Of a DNA stretch of 64,000 nt, positions 43,678-52,029 are shown piece by piece (position 1 is the stretch's first letter; the number at the start of each line of letters is the position of its first letter). Source of the DNA: JBGPQJ01 sp963829485 (GTDB lineage: Bacteria; Chloroflexota; Anaerolineae; Anaerolineales; Villigracilaceae); NCBI GenBank assembly GCA_963829485.1, contig CAWHIK010000008.1, forward strand, positions 248,001 through 312,000, written 5' to 3'. The translations under genes were made by a program, and so were the position numbers. The notes below the pieces were generated by a model. That model was given only the letters and a program-made list of their open reading frames with translations, searched no databases and was not told where the DNA came from.

Positions 43678-44406
43678 ATGGATCGCACCACACTCGAAGT
43701 GATTGCCCCTTCCGTGGAGAATGCCGTTGAACAGGGATTAACTCAACTCGGTCTTCCGCGTGAAGCAGTGGATGTGGAAATCCTGGATTCCGGCTCGCAT
43801 GGATTCCTGGGTATCGGAGGCCGGCAGGTACGCGTACGTCTTACCGTAAAAGGTTCCGGATCTGCCACGGACAGCTCTGATTACGATGACTCCGAATCCC
43901 TGCCCCCCAGGAAGTCTTCTTCCGCTCCGGCAATAGATGAAGACCAGCTCATTCAATCCACACGCGAAACGGTTGAAAACCTGGTTTCTCTGATGAAAGT
44001 GGATGCGCATGTTACCGCCCGGTATGGTGAAAAAGGCGAGAACGGCGAGTCCCCTGTCCTGGTGGACATCCGCGGCGACGACCTCAGCGTGCTCATCGGG
44101 CGCCGCTCCGAGACGCTCAACGCCCTGCAATACATCGCCGCATTGATGGTCAGCAAGGAAGCGGGGCATTATGTCCAGCTGGTGGTGGATGTCGAAGGGT
44201 ACCGCAACCGGCGTGAACGCCAGCTCCGCCAACTCGCAAAGCGCATGGCTGAACAAGCCATCCGTTCCCGGCGGAAACAGGTGCTTGAACCGATGTCGGC
44301 GTCCGACCGCCGGATCGTCCACCTCGAATTACGCACCAATCCTGAAGTGGACACCCTTTCGATCGGCGAAGAACCCAACCGAAAGGTCACCATCGTCCCA
44401 AGATGA
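43678..44406 (+). CDS. khpB: Jag/KhpB RNA-binding protein (Jag_N, KH, R3H)
   Basis: 242 residues: a Jag_N domain (about 1-50) with SGSHGFLGIGGRQVRV, a short Ser/Asp-rich linker, a KH domain (about 100-165) with IGRRSETLNALQYIAALM, and an R3H domain (about 170-242) with RIVHLELRTNPEVDTLSIGEEPNR. It lies in the usual place beside yidC. In other bacteria KhpB binds mRNA and helps control cell division and cell-wall growth. The operon ends at the terminator after this gene. Confidence 0.95.
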   Translation: MDRTTLEVIAPSVENAVEQGLTQLGLPREAVDVEILDSGSHGFLGIGGRQVRVRLTVKGSGSATDSSDYDDSESLPPRKSSSAPAIDEDQLIQSTRETVENLVSLMKVDAHVTARYGEKGENGESPVLVDIRGDDLSVLIGRRSETLNALQYIAALMVSKEAGHYVQLVVDVEGYRNRRERQLRQLAKRMAEQAIRSRRKQVLEPMSASDRRIVHLELRTNPEVDTLSIGEEPNRKVTIVPR

Positions 44407-44416
44407 GAGGACTACG

Positions 44417-44446
44417 AAGCGCAGCCAGCCCGGCTGCGCTTTTTTG
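44417..44446 (+). terminator. Rho-independent terminator of the rpmH-jag operon
   Basis: AAGCGCAGCC (44417-44426) and GGCTGCGCTT (44432-44441) form a 10-bp stem with a 5-base loop, followed by a run of six T. Confidence 0.88.
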
Positions 44447-44505
44447 TTAAACACTGGGCTAGTGTGCCGCATATCCGGCGAAAAGACTAATCGTGCAAAC
44501 ACAGG

Positions 44506-44511
44506 TATAAT
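44506..44511 (+). promoter_or_regulatory. -10 box of a probably leaderless PfkB gene
   Basis: TATAAT ends 6 bases before the ATG at 44518, so the expected transcription start falls on the start codon. There is no -35 box or ribosome binding site. Confidence 0.5.
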
Positions 44512-44517
44512 TTACGC

Positions 44518-45369
44518 ATGTTAAACCTCGCCACCCTGCAGCCCGTGGATTATCTGATCATCGGTCATCTCACCTGCGACATAATCCCCGGGGGCTTGCG
44601 GCTGGGAGGAGCGGCAGCTTACTCTTCGCTCACAGCCCGGGCGATGGGGCTGCGCGTGGGCATTGTCACGGCATGGGGGAATGAATTCCCGCTGACGGCG
44701 CTGGAGGGCATCCAGGTGGTGGCGATCCCTGCGGAACACTCAACAACGTTCGAAAATATCTACACCGATCAAGGTCGAATTCAGTATATCCACCACCAGG
44801 CACCCAGGATCGACCTGTCTGCCGTTCCGGAGGTCTGGCGGCGCGCGCCGATCATCCATCTCGGACCCATCGCCCAGGAGGTGGACGCGATCCTTCCGGA
44901 CGATTTCCGCCCTTCCCTGCTGGGGATGACCCCTCAGGGCTGGATGCGCACCTGGGGCGAGGATCACCGTGTCCGGCACTGTGATTGGCAGGACGCCGAC
45001 AAAGCCCTGCCGAAGGCGGGGGCTGTTTGCATCAGCATCGAAGACATTGGCTTCAACGAAGATGTCATTGAGCATTACATGCTGTCCACACCCATCCTGG
45101 CACTGACCGAGGGGCGGGAGGGGATGCGACTTTATTGGAATCACGATATGCGCCGTTTTCGCGCTCCCAAGGTTAAAGTGGTGGAAGCCACCGGCGCGGG
45201 GGATATCTTCGCGACGTCCTTCTTTATTCGTCTTTATCAGACCCGTGATCCGTGGGAGGCAGCCCGCTTTGCCGTGCGAATGAGCGCCCTCTCCGTCACG
45301 CGTGTGGGGCTGGAGGGTGTGCCCACCTCGGACGAGGTGCAGGACTGCATGATGGAAGTTTACAAATAA
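44518..45369 (+). CDS. PfkB-family carbohydrate/nucleoside kinase
   Basis: A 283-residue ribokinase-like protein. GGAAAYSSLTARAMG (30-44) is the substrate-side GG motif and VEATGAGDIF (223-232) holds the catalytic base Asp229 and the anion hole. It phosphorylates a sugar or nucleoside, but the binding loop does not match ribokinase or fructokinase closely, so I give no substrate. It stands between the jag terminator and parA, and is probably read from a leaderless mRNA. Confidence 0.9.
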   Translation: MLNLATLQPVDYLIIGHLTCDIIPGGLRLGGAAAYSSLTARAMGLRVGIVTAWGNEFPLTALEGIQVVAIPAEHSTTFENIYTDQGRIQYIHHQAPRIDLSAVPEVWRRAPIIHLGPIAQEVDAILPDDFRPSLLGMTPQGWMRTWGEDHRVRHCDWQDADKALPKAGAVCISIEDIGFNEDVIEHYMLSTPILALTEGREGMRLYWNHDMRRFRAPKVKVVEATGAGDIFATSFFIRLYQTRDPWEAARFAVRMSALSVTRVGLEGVPTSDEVQDCMMEVYK

Positions 45370-45397
45370 TTTTGATATCCAATTTTGGGGAGTTATC

Positions 45398-46183
45398 GTG
45401 ACACGAATTTATACCCTTGTAAATCAAAAGGGCGGTGTGGGAAAAACAACCACTGCCATCAATCTCGGAGCCTATCTCGCCAAGCTTGGCCAGAAGGTAT
45501 TAATCGTGGATATCGACCCGCAGGCCAATGCCACGTCGTCACTCGGCGCAGACAAGCAAAGCGTCAAGGGTGGTGTGTACGAAGCCTTGCTCGGCGCGCC
45601 TCCGACCAATCTGGTACTGCACAACAACGCATTGAACATATCCCTGCTGCCTTCCTCGCCCTCGCTGGCCGGCGCGGAGGTGGAACTGGTGGACGAGGAA
45701 AAGCGTGAATACCGCCTGCGGTCAGCACTGGAACTTTTCAAGGATCGATACGATTACATCCTCATTGACTGCCCGCCTTCGCTGGGACTGTTGACCGTCA
45801 ACGGTCTTGTCGCCGGAAAGGACGGGGTCATCATACCGGTGCAATGCGAATACCTGGCGCTCGAGGGGCTGGGCCAGTTGACGCAAACCATCCAGCGCGT
45901 GCGCACGGGACTCTTCCCCGAGTTGAAGATTCGCGGTTTGGTGTTGACCATGTTCGACGGCCGAACGCACCTGTCCTCCGATGTCGTCAGCGAAGTCCGC
46001 AAACATTTCCCCGAACAGGTCTTTCAGACCATCATCCCGCGCAGCATCCGCCTGGCGGAAGCGCCCTCCTACGGCCTGCCTATTTCATCGTATGCTCCCG
46101 ATTCGGTGGGAGCCAAGGCGTACAGTATTCTCGCGCAGGAATTATTAACCGGCGACGGGGTCTCCGTGCCGGCTCAGGAGTAA
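45398..46183 (+). CDS. parA: Chromosome partitioning ATPase ParA/Soj
   Basis: 261 residues with the deviant Walker A motif KGGVGKTTTAIN (11-22), DIDPQANATS, and IDCPPSLGLLTVN. This chromosomal Soj form lacks an N-terminal helix-turn-helix. ATP-bound dimers bind DNA and drive ParB-parS segregation. parB starts 3 bases after its stop. Confidence 0.96.
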   Translation: MTRIYTLVNQKGGVGKTTTAINLGAYLAKLGQKVLIVDIDPQANATSSLGADKQSVKGGVYEALLGAPPTNLVLHNNALNISLLPSSPSLAGAEVELVDEEKREYRLRSALELFKDRYDYILIDCPPSLGLLTVNGLVAGKDGVIIPVQCEYLALEGLGQLTQTIQRVRTGLFPELKIRGLVLTMFDGRTHLSSDVVSEVRKHFPEQVFQTIIPRSIRLAEAPSYGLPISSYAPDSVGAKAYSILAQELLTGDGVSVPAQE

Positions 46184-46186
46184 CCC

Positions 46187-47059
46187 ATGTCCACGAAACG
46201 CGGCGGATTAGGAAAAGGATTGGAAGCGCTGATCCCGACAGGACAGGTAGTCTCTGCCGAACCGGTTTCCGGTTCAACCGGCGTGATGCAGGTTCCGGTA
46301 AGCCAGGTTTCGCCGAATCCGCGCCAGCCGCGAACCCATTTTGATTCAGCTGAGTTGGAGGAGTTGGCAGCCTCCATACGTGAACATGGTGTGATCCAGC
46401 CGCTGATCGTCAGCCAAAAGGAGAAAGGCGCCGGCTACATCCTGATCGCGGGCGAACGGCGCCTGCAGGCGTCGATCCATGCCGGGCTGAAGAACGTGCC
46501 GGTCATCGTCCGCCAGACCACGGACCAGGAGCGGCTGGTGCTGGCGCTCATCGAAAACGTCCAGCGCGAGGACCTGAATCCGCTTGAAGAAGCGAACGCC
46601 TACCAGCAATTGGCGGAGGAGTTCGGGCTGTCGCACGAGGAGATTTCCTCGCACGTCGGAAAGAGCCGGGTGGCAGTGACCAATACGCTGCGGCTGCTCA
46701 AACTGCCGAAGGCCGTGCAAACCGCGCTGGTGGAGGAACAGATCACCGAAGGTCATGCCCGAGCCTTGTTGATGCTCGAGACACCGCTGGCACAGACCGC
46801 CGCCATGCACCAGGTGATCGCCCGTGAATTGAGCGTGCGCCAGACCGAGGAATATATCCGCCGGCTGAAGGGCGAGAAACCCGCTGCCAAGCTGAAACCC
46901 GCTCCACTCCCGGACATCGTTGCCCTTGAAGAACGACTGCGGTCCGCGCTGGGGACCAAGGTCAACCTGCGTCACAGTAAAAAGGGCAAAGGTACGCTGA
47001 CATTGCATTATTATTCCGATGAAGAATTGAATTCTCTTCTGGATAAATTTCTCGAATAA
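46187..47059 (+). CDS. parB: Chromosome partitioning protein ParB/Spo0J
   Basis: 290 residues. The N-terminus GGLGKGLEALIP is typical of chromosomal ParB (ParA-contact helix). NPRQPR and the CTP-binding motif GERR (89-92), the helix-turn-helix around residues 150-175 (GLSHEEISSHVGKSRVAVTNTLRLL), and the C-terminal dimerisation domain are all present. I found no clear parS (TGTTTCACGTGAAACA-like) within the window. Confidence 0.96.
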   Translation: MSTKRGGLGKGLEALIPTGQVVSAEPVSGSTGVMQVPVSQVSPNPRQPRTHFDSAELEELAASIREHGVIQPLIVSQKEKGAGYILIAGERRLQASIHAGLKNVPVIVRQTTDQERLVLALIENVQREDLNPLEEANAYQQLAEEFGLSHEEISSHVGKSRVAVTNTLRLLKLPKAVQTALVEEQITEGHARALLMLETPLAQTAAMHQVIARELSVRQTEEYIRRLKGEKPAAKLKPAPLPDIVALEERLRSALGTKVNLRHSKKGKGTLTLHYYSDEELNSLLDKFLE

Positions 47060-47076
47060 ATCCTCCCTGGAGATAA

Positions 47077-48654
47077 ATGAAAATCCTGCATAACGCCCAC
47101 ATCCGCACGCTCGATAATTCCATGCCGGCTGCTTCTGTCCTGGTCATCGATCGCGAGCGGATCACCGCCGTGGGCGGCGCCGAATTGCTGGATCAATTTC
47201 CCTTTGCTGAAAAAACCGACCTGGGCGGGCGCTTCGTCCTGCCCGGCTTGACGGATGCACACATCCACCTGCAGGCGTATTCTCTTGGCTTGCAGAAGGT
47301 GGATTGTGAGACGGGCTCACGCGATGAGTGCCTCCGTCGTGTTGCGGACCGGGCACGCGTCACGCCACCCGGTGAATGGATCCTCGGGCACGGCTGGCAG
47401 CAGAACGACTGGGGCGGCGAATTCCCCACCGCGGCGCAACTCGATTCTGCCGCGCCGCGCCACCCGGTCTATCTCACCGCCAAATCACTGCACGCCGGCT
47501 GGGCGAACAGCGCCGCGCTCAAATTGGCGGGGATCACCGCTTCCACACCCGATCCTGAGAACGGAAAAATTGTTCGGGACGAGAACGGCAATCCCAACGG
47601 GATCCTGCTCGAGTACGCCATGGACCTGCTCAAGGATGTCCTTCCACAGGCAACACTTGAGCAGTTGATCAACGCCATCCTGGCTGCCCAGCCCATCCTT
47701 TGGAAAATGGGACTGACCGGTGTGCATGATTTCGACCAGCGGCTGTGTTTCATGGCCTTGCAGGTCCTTCATAAGCAAGGGGATTTAAAGTTAAGGGTCA
47801 CCAAATCCGTCCCGGTGGAGCTGCTTCCTCACGCGCACGAGCTGGGGCTGCGCAGCGGATTCGGCAACGACATGCTTCAAGTCGGCTCGGTGAAGGTCTT
47901 CATGGACGGGGCGCTGGGTCCGCGAACTGCTGCCATGATCCAGCCGTACGAGAATGAACCGGACAACCGCGGTATCCTCAACATGGACAGCGAGCACCTG
48001 TTCGAGATCGGCCGGCAGGCAGCGGATGTTGGCTTGAGCATGACCGTCCATGCCATCGGCGACCGCGCCAACCACGAAGTGCTGGATGCGCTTGAACAGC
48101 TGCGCGGCTATGAGCGGGAGAAGAATCTGCCCCGTCTCAGGCATCGCATCGAGCATGTGCAGATCCTGCACCCGGACGATGCCGCACGGCTTGGGAAGCT
48201 GGGCGTGATCGCCTCCATGCAGCCTATCCACGCAACGTCGGACATGCTGGCAGCCGATAAATTATGGGGGCCGCGTTCAGCCTGGGCGTATGGTTGGCGG
48301 ACTCAACTTGAGCATGGCGCTGTGCTGGCTTTTGGCTCGGACGCGCCCGTCGAGAGTCCGAATCCCTTCCTCGGGCTGCATGCCGCAATCACCCGCCGCC
48401 GCGCGGATGGCTCCCCATCCCCTCAGGGATGGTATCCCGAGCAGCGTCTGTCCATGCTCGAGGCATGGCAGGGATTCACATCCGGACCTGCGTTTGCCGC
48501 CGGCATGGAGGACCGCGTGGGGAGATTGTCTCCGGGATATTACGCCGACCTCGTCGTGCTCGAAAAAGACCCCTTTGCGTGCGACCCGGACGAACTGCTG
48601 AAAATGCAGTCCTCTGCTACAATGGTAAATGGAGGATGGGTCTGGCAAGCTTGA
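47077..48654 (+). CDS. Amidohydrolase family 3 (YtcJ-like)
   Basis: 525 residues of the metal-dependent hydrolase superfamily. LPGLTDAHIHL holds His62 and His64, later GHGWQQNDWGG, DFDQRLCF, KVFMDGALGPRTA, VHAIGDRAN (a third His), RHRIEHVQ, and SDAPVESPNP (the last Asp) complete the two-metal pattern of the YtcJ-like branch. It hydrolyses some amide or N-acyl compound; the substrate is unknown. GGAGATAA precedes the ATG. It follows parB by 17 bases on the same strand, perhaps only as a read-through neighbour. Confidence 0.88.
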   Translation: MKILHNAHIRTLDNSMPAASVLVIDRERITAVGGAELLDQFPFAEKTDLGGRFVLPGLTDAHIHLQAYSLGLQKVDCETGSRDECLRRVADRARVTPPGEWILGHGWQQNDWGGEFPTAAQLDSAAPRHPVYLTAKSLHAGWANSAALKLAGITASTPDPENGKIVRDENGNPNGILLEYAMDLLKDVLPQATLEQLINAILAAQPILWKMGLTGVHDFDQRLCFMALQVLHKQGDLKLRVTKSVPVELLPHAHELGLRSGFGNDMLQVGSVKVFMDGALGPRTAAMIQPYENEPDNRGILNMDSEHLFEIGRQAADVGLSMTVHAIGDRANHEVLDALEQLRGYEREKNLPRLRHRIEHVQILHPDDAARLGKLGVIASMQPIHATSDMLAADKLWGPRSAWAYGWRTQLEHGAVLAFGSDAPVESPNPFLGLHAAITRRRADGSPSPQGWYPEQRLSMLEAWQGFTSGPAFAAGMEDRVGRLSPGYYADLVVLEKDPFACDPDELLKMQSSATMVNGGWVWQA

Positions 48655-48720
48655 TTTGGCTACGCGAGCCTGTTTTGTGGTTAAATTAAGCAAGTTGCAT
48701 ACACTCGGCTGAAAACTCTC

Positions 48721-49777
48721 ATGGACCAACAGACAGCATCATCATCTCGAGCACCCGTCACACCTGAGATTCTCGTCCCGAGGTTGGGGGAATCACTGGT
48801 CAATCATGGACTGCTGACAGAGGCGCGCCTTCAGCAGTCGCTCGACCTGCAAAAAGAACGCGCCAGCGAAGGTCAACCCATCCTGCTGGGGCAGGCGATC
48901 ATTGAGCTGGGCTTTCTCGACCGCGAAACCCTCGACCGCGCTGTGACGGAGCAGATCATCCTGCTCCGGCAGGCGCTGGAAGACGCCAATAGAAACCTTG
49001 AACGCCGTGTGCAGGATCGTACAGCGGAACTGCAGGAAGCCCTGCAAAAGCTGGCCGAAATGAACCAGCTTAAAATCCAACTTCATTGCGAATGTCTCGC
49101 ACGAACTCCGTACGCCCCTCACCCACGTGAAGGGATACATCGAACTGCTCTTTAGCGAATCGCTCGGACCGATCAATGAGGATCAGCGAAATGCACTGGA
49201 TGTATCGCAGCGCGCGACCAATCGCCTGCAGGGATTGATCGACGACTTGATCCTGTTCTCGCTGGCTTCGCGAGGTGAGTTGACTCTGCGGCTTGCAGCG
49301 GTGGACCTGCGAAAAATCGCCGGTGACATTATCGTCCGTGCGCTTCCGAAGGCAGACGACAAACAGATCAGGCTGTCCACCGATTTCGAAGCGAGCCTGC
49401 CGCTGGTCATGGCGGATGAACAGAAAATCACCTGGGTGCTTACCCAGCTTCTGGATAACGCCATCAAGTTCACGCCCGCCGGCGGGCAGGTGGTGCTCGA
49501 GGCGAAAAAGGATGTATCGGTTGAGATGATACGCGTTGCAGTGACAGATACCGGCATCGGCATCCCCGAAGAACGGTTCACCGAAATCTTCGAGCCGTTC
49601 CACCAGCTGGATGGTTCCTCCACCCGCCGCTATGGAGGCACCGGTCTGGGATTGTCCCTTGTCAAACAGATCGTCGAGGCGCATGGCTCGATCGTTCGCG
49701 TAAAATCGGAACCCGAAAAAGGATCCACCTTTTCATTCCCCCTGCTCAGTGCCGCATCCGAAAAGGGAGGCGCATGA
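48721..49777 (+). CDS. Sensor histidine kinase with GspE-N/MshEN-like N-terminal domain, frameshifted at about 49073
   Basis: Residues 1-85 repeat the pattern LGESLVNHGLLTEARLQQSLDLQKE and LLGQAIIELGFLDRETLDRAV, like the N-terminal domains of type II secretion ATPases and c-di-GMP-binding MshEN. A coiled coil follows (LEDANRNLERRVQDRTAEL). In the given frame LKIQLHCECLART breaks the match; removing one A from AAAA at 49072-49075 gives LKSNFIANVSHELRTPLTHV, with the phospho-accepting His near residue 127. The HATPase part follows in the second frame to 49777 (NAIKFTPAG, DTGIGIPEE, GTGLGLSL). It has no membrane helix. It overlaps the next kinase gene by 4 bases. Confidence 0.85.
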
Positions 49778-50955
49778 AAACGGAGAACTTCGATTACCTG
49801 GCAATCGCCGAGATTGTCACCAAGACCAACGACCTGAAGGCTGCGCTCGACAGCCTGATCAAGGCGATGCGCTCCGGTTTTGTTTTCGACAACCTCGCGC
49901 TTTACCGCACCGAACCGGACAGCAGCTTGAGCGAGGTGATCTATGCCCGGGCGGTAGGCCGCGGCAAGAAGGCGGAAGCCGATGCAGCCTGGGGGGAGAA
50001 GATCGCCAGCCAGGTGATGGCCGCCGGGAAAATGGTCCTTCAGCAGCCGGAGGCAATAGATCCCAAAGCGGACCGCCTTGCCCAGGTCGGGCTTCTGGGA
50101 CTCCCATTACGGACTCCGGAGAAATTGGTCGGCGTGCTGGTGCTCATTCGCTTTGGCGGTCCCGCGTTCACCCCGGGGCATGTGGAACAGGCGAAATTCA
50201 TCGCATCCCTGGTCAGCCTGCTTTTCGAGCGGTACATGCTGCTGGAGGAGTTATCCCAGCTCGATGACGCCCGCCGCACCATGCAGCTTCAGCAGGACTT
50301 TATTTCAACGGTATCCCACGAGCTTCGAACGCCCCTGGGTTTCATCAAAGGCTACAGCACCACCCTGCTGCGCAATGACACCACCTGGGACCTGGCCACG
50401 CAGCGCGAGTTCCTGAACATCATCGACGAGGAAGCGGATCATTTGACTGCCCTGATCGAGAACGTTCTGGAATCAGCCCGGCTGCAAAGCAACACGCTGC
50501 CGATGAACTTCCAACCCTCGCGGATCGATTCCATCATCCGCGACGTTGTGATGCGCACACAGCTCCGCTACAAGGATGTGAAAATTATCGTCAGCTTGCC
50601 GGCTGTGCTCGTGCAAGCCGATTCGGTGCGACTGACACAAATCTTCGAGAACCTGATCAACAACGCCATCAAGTACGCCCCCGGGTCGCCGATCCTGATC
50701 AATGGAAAGCAGGAGAGGGACGATCTCCACATCACCGTTGCCGATCACGGACCGGGCATTGCCGCCGAACACCTGGCGCACATCTTCGACCGATTTTACC
50801 GGGTACCGGGGCAGGCTGCATCGGGAACGGGACTCGGTCTTTTCATCTGCAAACAGATCATTCTTGCCCACAAAGGAAGAATTTGGGTTGAGTCCGCGCC
50901 GGACGAGGGCACAATCTTTAATATCCTTCTGCCCATCCGGCAGAATGTTAAGTGA
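49774..50955 (+). CDS. GAF-domain sensor histidine kinase
   Basis: 393 residues, cytoplasmic. An N-terminal GAF-like domain (about 10-155) precedes a HisKA box FISTVSHELRTPLGF (His182), a dimerisation helix, and the ATP-binding domain with NLINNAIKYAPG, DHGPGIAAE, and GTGLGLFICKQI. It overlaps the upstream kinase as ATGA and its end overlaps the region before the response-regulator start, so kinase-kinase-regulator form one operon. Signal unknown; GAF domains often bind cyclic nucleotides, heme or small ligands. Confidence 0.93.
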   Translation: MKTENFDYLAIAEIVTKTNDLKAALDSLIKAMRSGFVFDNLALYRTEPDSSLSEVIYARAVGRGKKAEADAAWGEKIASQVMAAGKMVLQQPEAIDPKADRLAQVGLLGLPLRTPEKLVGVLVLIRFGGPAFTPGHVEQAKFIASLVSLLFERYMLLEELSQLDDARRTMQLQQDFISTVSHELRTPLGFIKGYSTTLLRNDTTWDLATQREFLNIIDEEADHLTALIENVLESARLQSNTLPMNFQPSRIDSIIRDVVMRTQLRYKDVKIIVSLPAVLVQADSVRLTQIFENLINNAIKYAPGSPILINGKQERDDLHITVADHGPGIAAEHLAHIFDRFYRVPGQAASGTGLGLFICKQIILAHKGRIWVESAPDEGTIFNILLPIRQNVK

Positions 50956-50972
50956 GGAGAGGAGAAACAACG

Positions 50973-51668
50973 ATGACAAAGATTCTGGTTGTTGACGACG
51001 AACCGCGTTACCTGCGTCTTCTGGAGGCCAATCTGCTGACAGAGGGGTACGATGTGCTCACCGCATCGGATGGATTGCAGGCGATCGATACATTTTCATC
51101 CAACCCCGTGGAGTTGATCCTGCTGGATGTGATGATGCCCCGGCTGGACGGCTTCGCCACCTGCCAGCGCATCCGCCAGTATTCCAATGTGCCCATCATC
51201 ATCCTGACCGCAAAAGGCGAGGAACAGGACCGCGTCAGGGGATTGGATCTCGGCGCCGACGATTATCTCGTCAAACCGTTCTCCGCCACCGAGCTGCTGG
51301 CGCGGGTCCGCGCGGTGCTGCGCCGCTCGCAGGTTTCCAAAGAATCAGGCCAGGAACGATTCTTCGAGCACGGCGACCTGCGCATTGACTTCGCCCGTGC
51401 CGAGGTGTGGACAGGTAACCAGCCGATCTTCCTTTCGGCGACGGAATACCGCCTGCTTCTGCAGTTCGCCCATCATGTCGGCAAGATCATGACTGCCGAG
51501 GAATTGCTGACCAGCGTTTGGGGACCCGAATACAAAACAGACAAGGAAATCCTGTGGGTCAGCATCGCCCGCCTTCGCCAGAAGCTGGAGGAGGAGGCGC
51601 ACGAGCCGAAGCATATCGTCACGCGATCCGGGCTGGGCTACCTGATGCCGCCCCTCAACGAAAAATAA
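50973..51668 (+). CDS. OmpR/PhoB-type response regulator
   Basis: 231 residues. The receiver domain has acidic Asp8 and Asp9, phospho-acceptor Asp52 in LLDVMMP, Thr79 and Lys101. A winged-helix DNA-binding domain follows (about 130-230, LSATEYRLLLQF, SVWGPEYKTDKEILWVSIARLRQKLE). The ATG at 50973 has a GGAGAAA box; a longer frame from 50952 adds seven unlikely residues. It is the only output of the two kinases upstream. Confidence 0.96.
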   Translation: MTKILVVDDEPRYLRLLEANLLTEGYDVLTASDGLQAIDTFSSNPVELILLDVMMPRLDGFATCQRIRQYSNVPIIILTAKGEEQDRVRGLDLGADDYLVKPFSATELLARVRAVLRRSQVSKESGQERFFEHGDLRIDFARAEVWTGNQPIFLSATEYRLLLQFAHHVGKIMTAEELLTSVWGPEYKTDKEILWVSIARLRQKLEEEAHEPKHIVTRSGLGYLMPPLNEK

Positions 51669-51723
51669 TCATCACACTCCTGCCGGGTCATCCAGTTGAC
51701 CCAGGCGGCGCAGCGGAGGCTGA

Positions 51724-52029
51724 ATGGGAATTGAGTTTGACGACAAGGGAAAGTTCTATACAGAAATCATATCCAAGGTGACCGTTCCAGCCATCATTCA
51801 GACAACCCAGTACCGGATCCAGGGATTGGTGCATATCCGCCCCAACGGACGGTTCAAGGATGAGTTGGATAACGACGAACCTTTTTTACCTGTAACGGCA
51901 GCCAAAGTTCTCAACGATGCCGGAGAAGTCCTTTTTGAAGCGGATTTCATCTCGGTCAGGCGATCGCAGATCGTCTGGGTCATCCCACGCGAGGAGAACT
52001 CCCAGGGAGATGAGGGGAAAAGTAATTAA
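51724..52029 (+). CDS. Small conserved protein, DUF6812-like
   Basis: 101 residues, all soluble and beta-patterned: YTEIISKVTVPAIIQTTQYRIQGLVHIRPNGRFKDEL, VTAAKVLNDAGEVLFEADFISV, and VWVIPREE. I am reminded of DUF6812 but am not sure. Its stop overlaps the ATG of the following CpaF gene by one base (TAATG), so it is translationally coupled to it. A role with the CpaF ATPase is possible. Confidence 0.65.
   Translation: MGIEFDDKGKFYTEIISKVTVPAIIQTTQYRIQGLVHIRPNGRFKDELDNDEPFLPVTAAKVLNDAGEVLFEADFISVRRSQIVWVIPREENSQGDEGKSN

Noticed and set aside
45370..49140. parS near parAB
   Set aside because: The only CACGTGA-like stretch (around 49125, within the histidine kinase) does not match the 16-bp palindrome.
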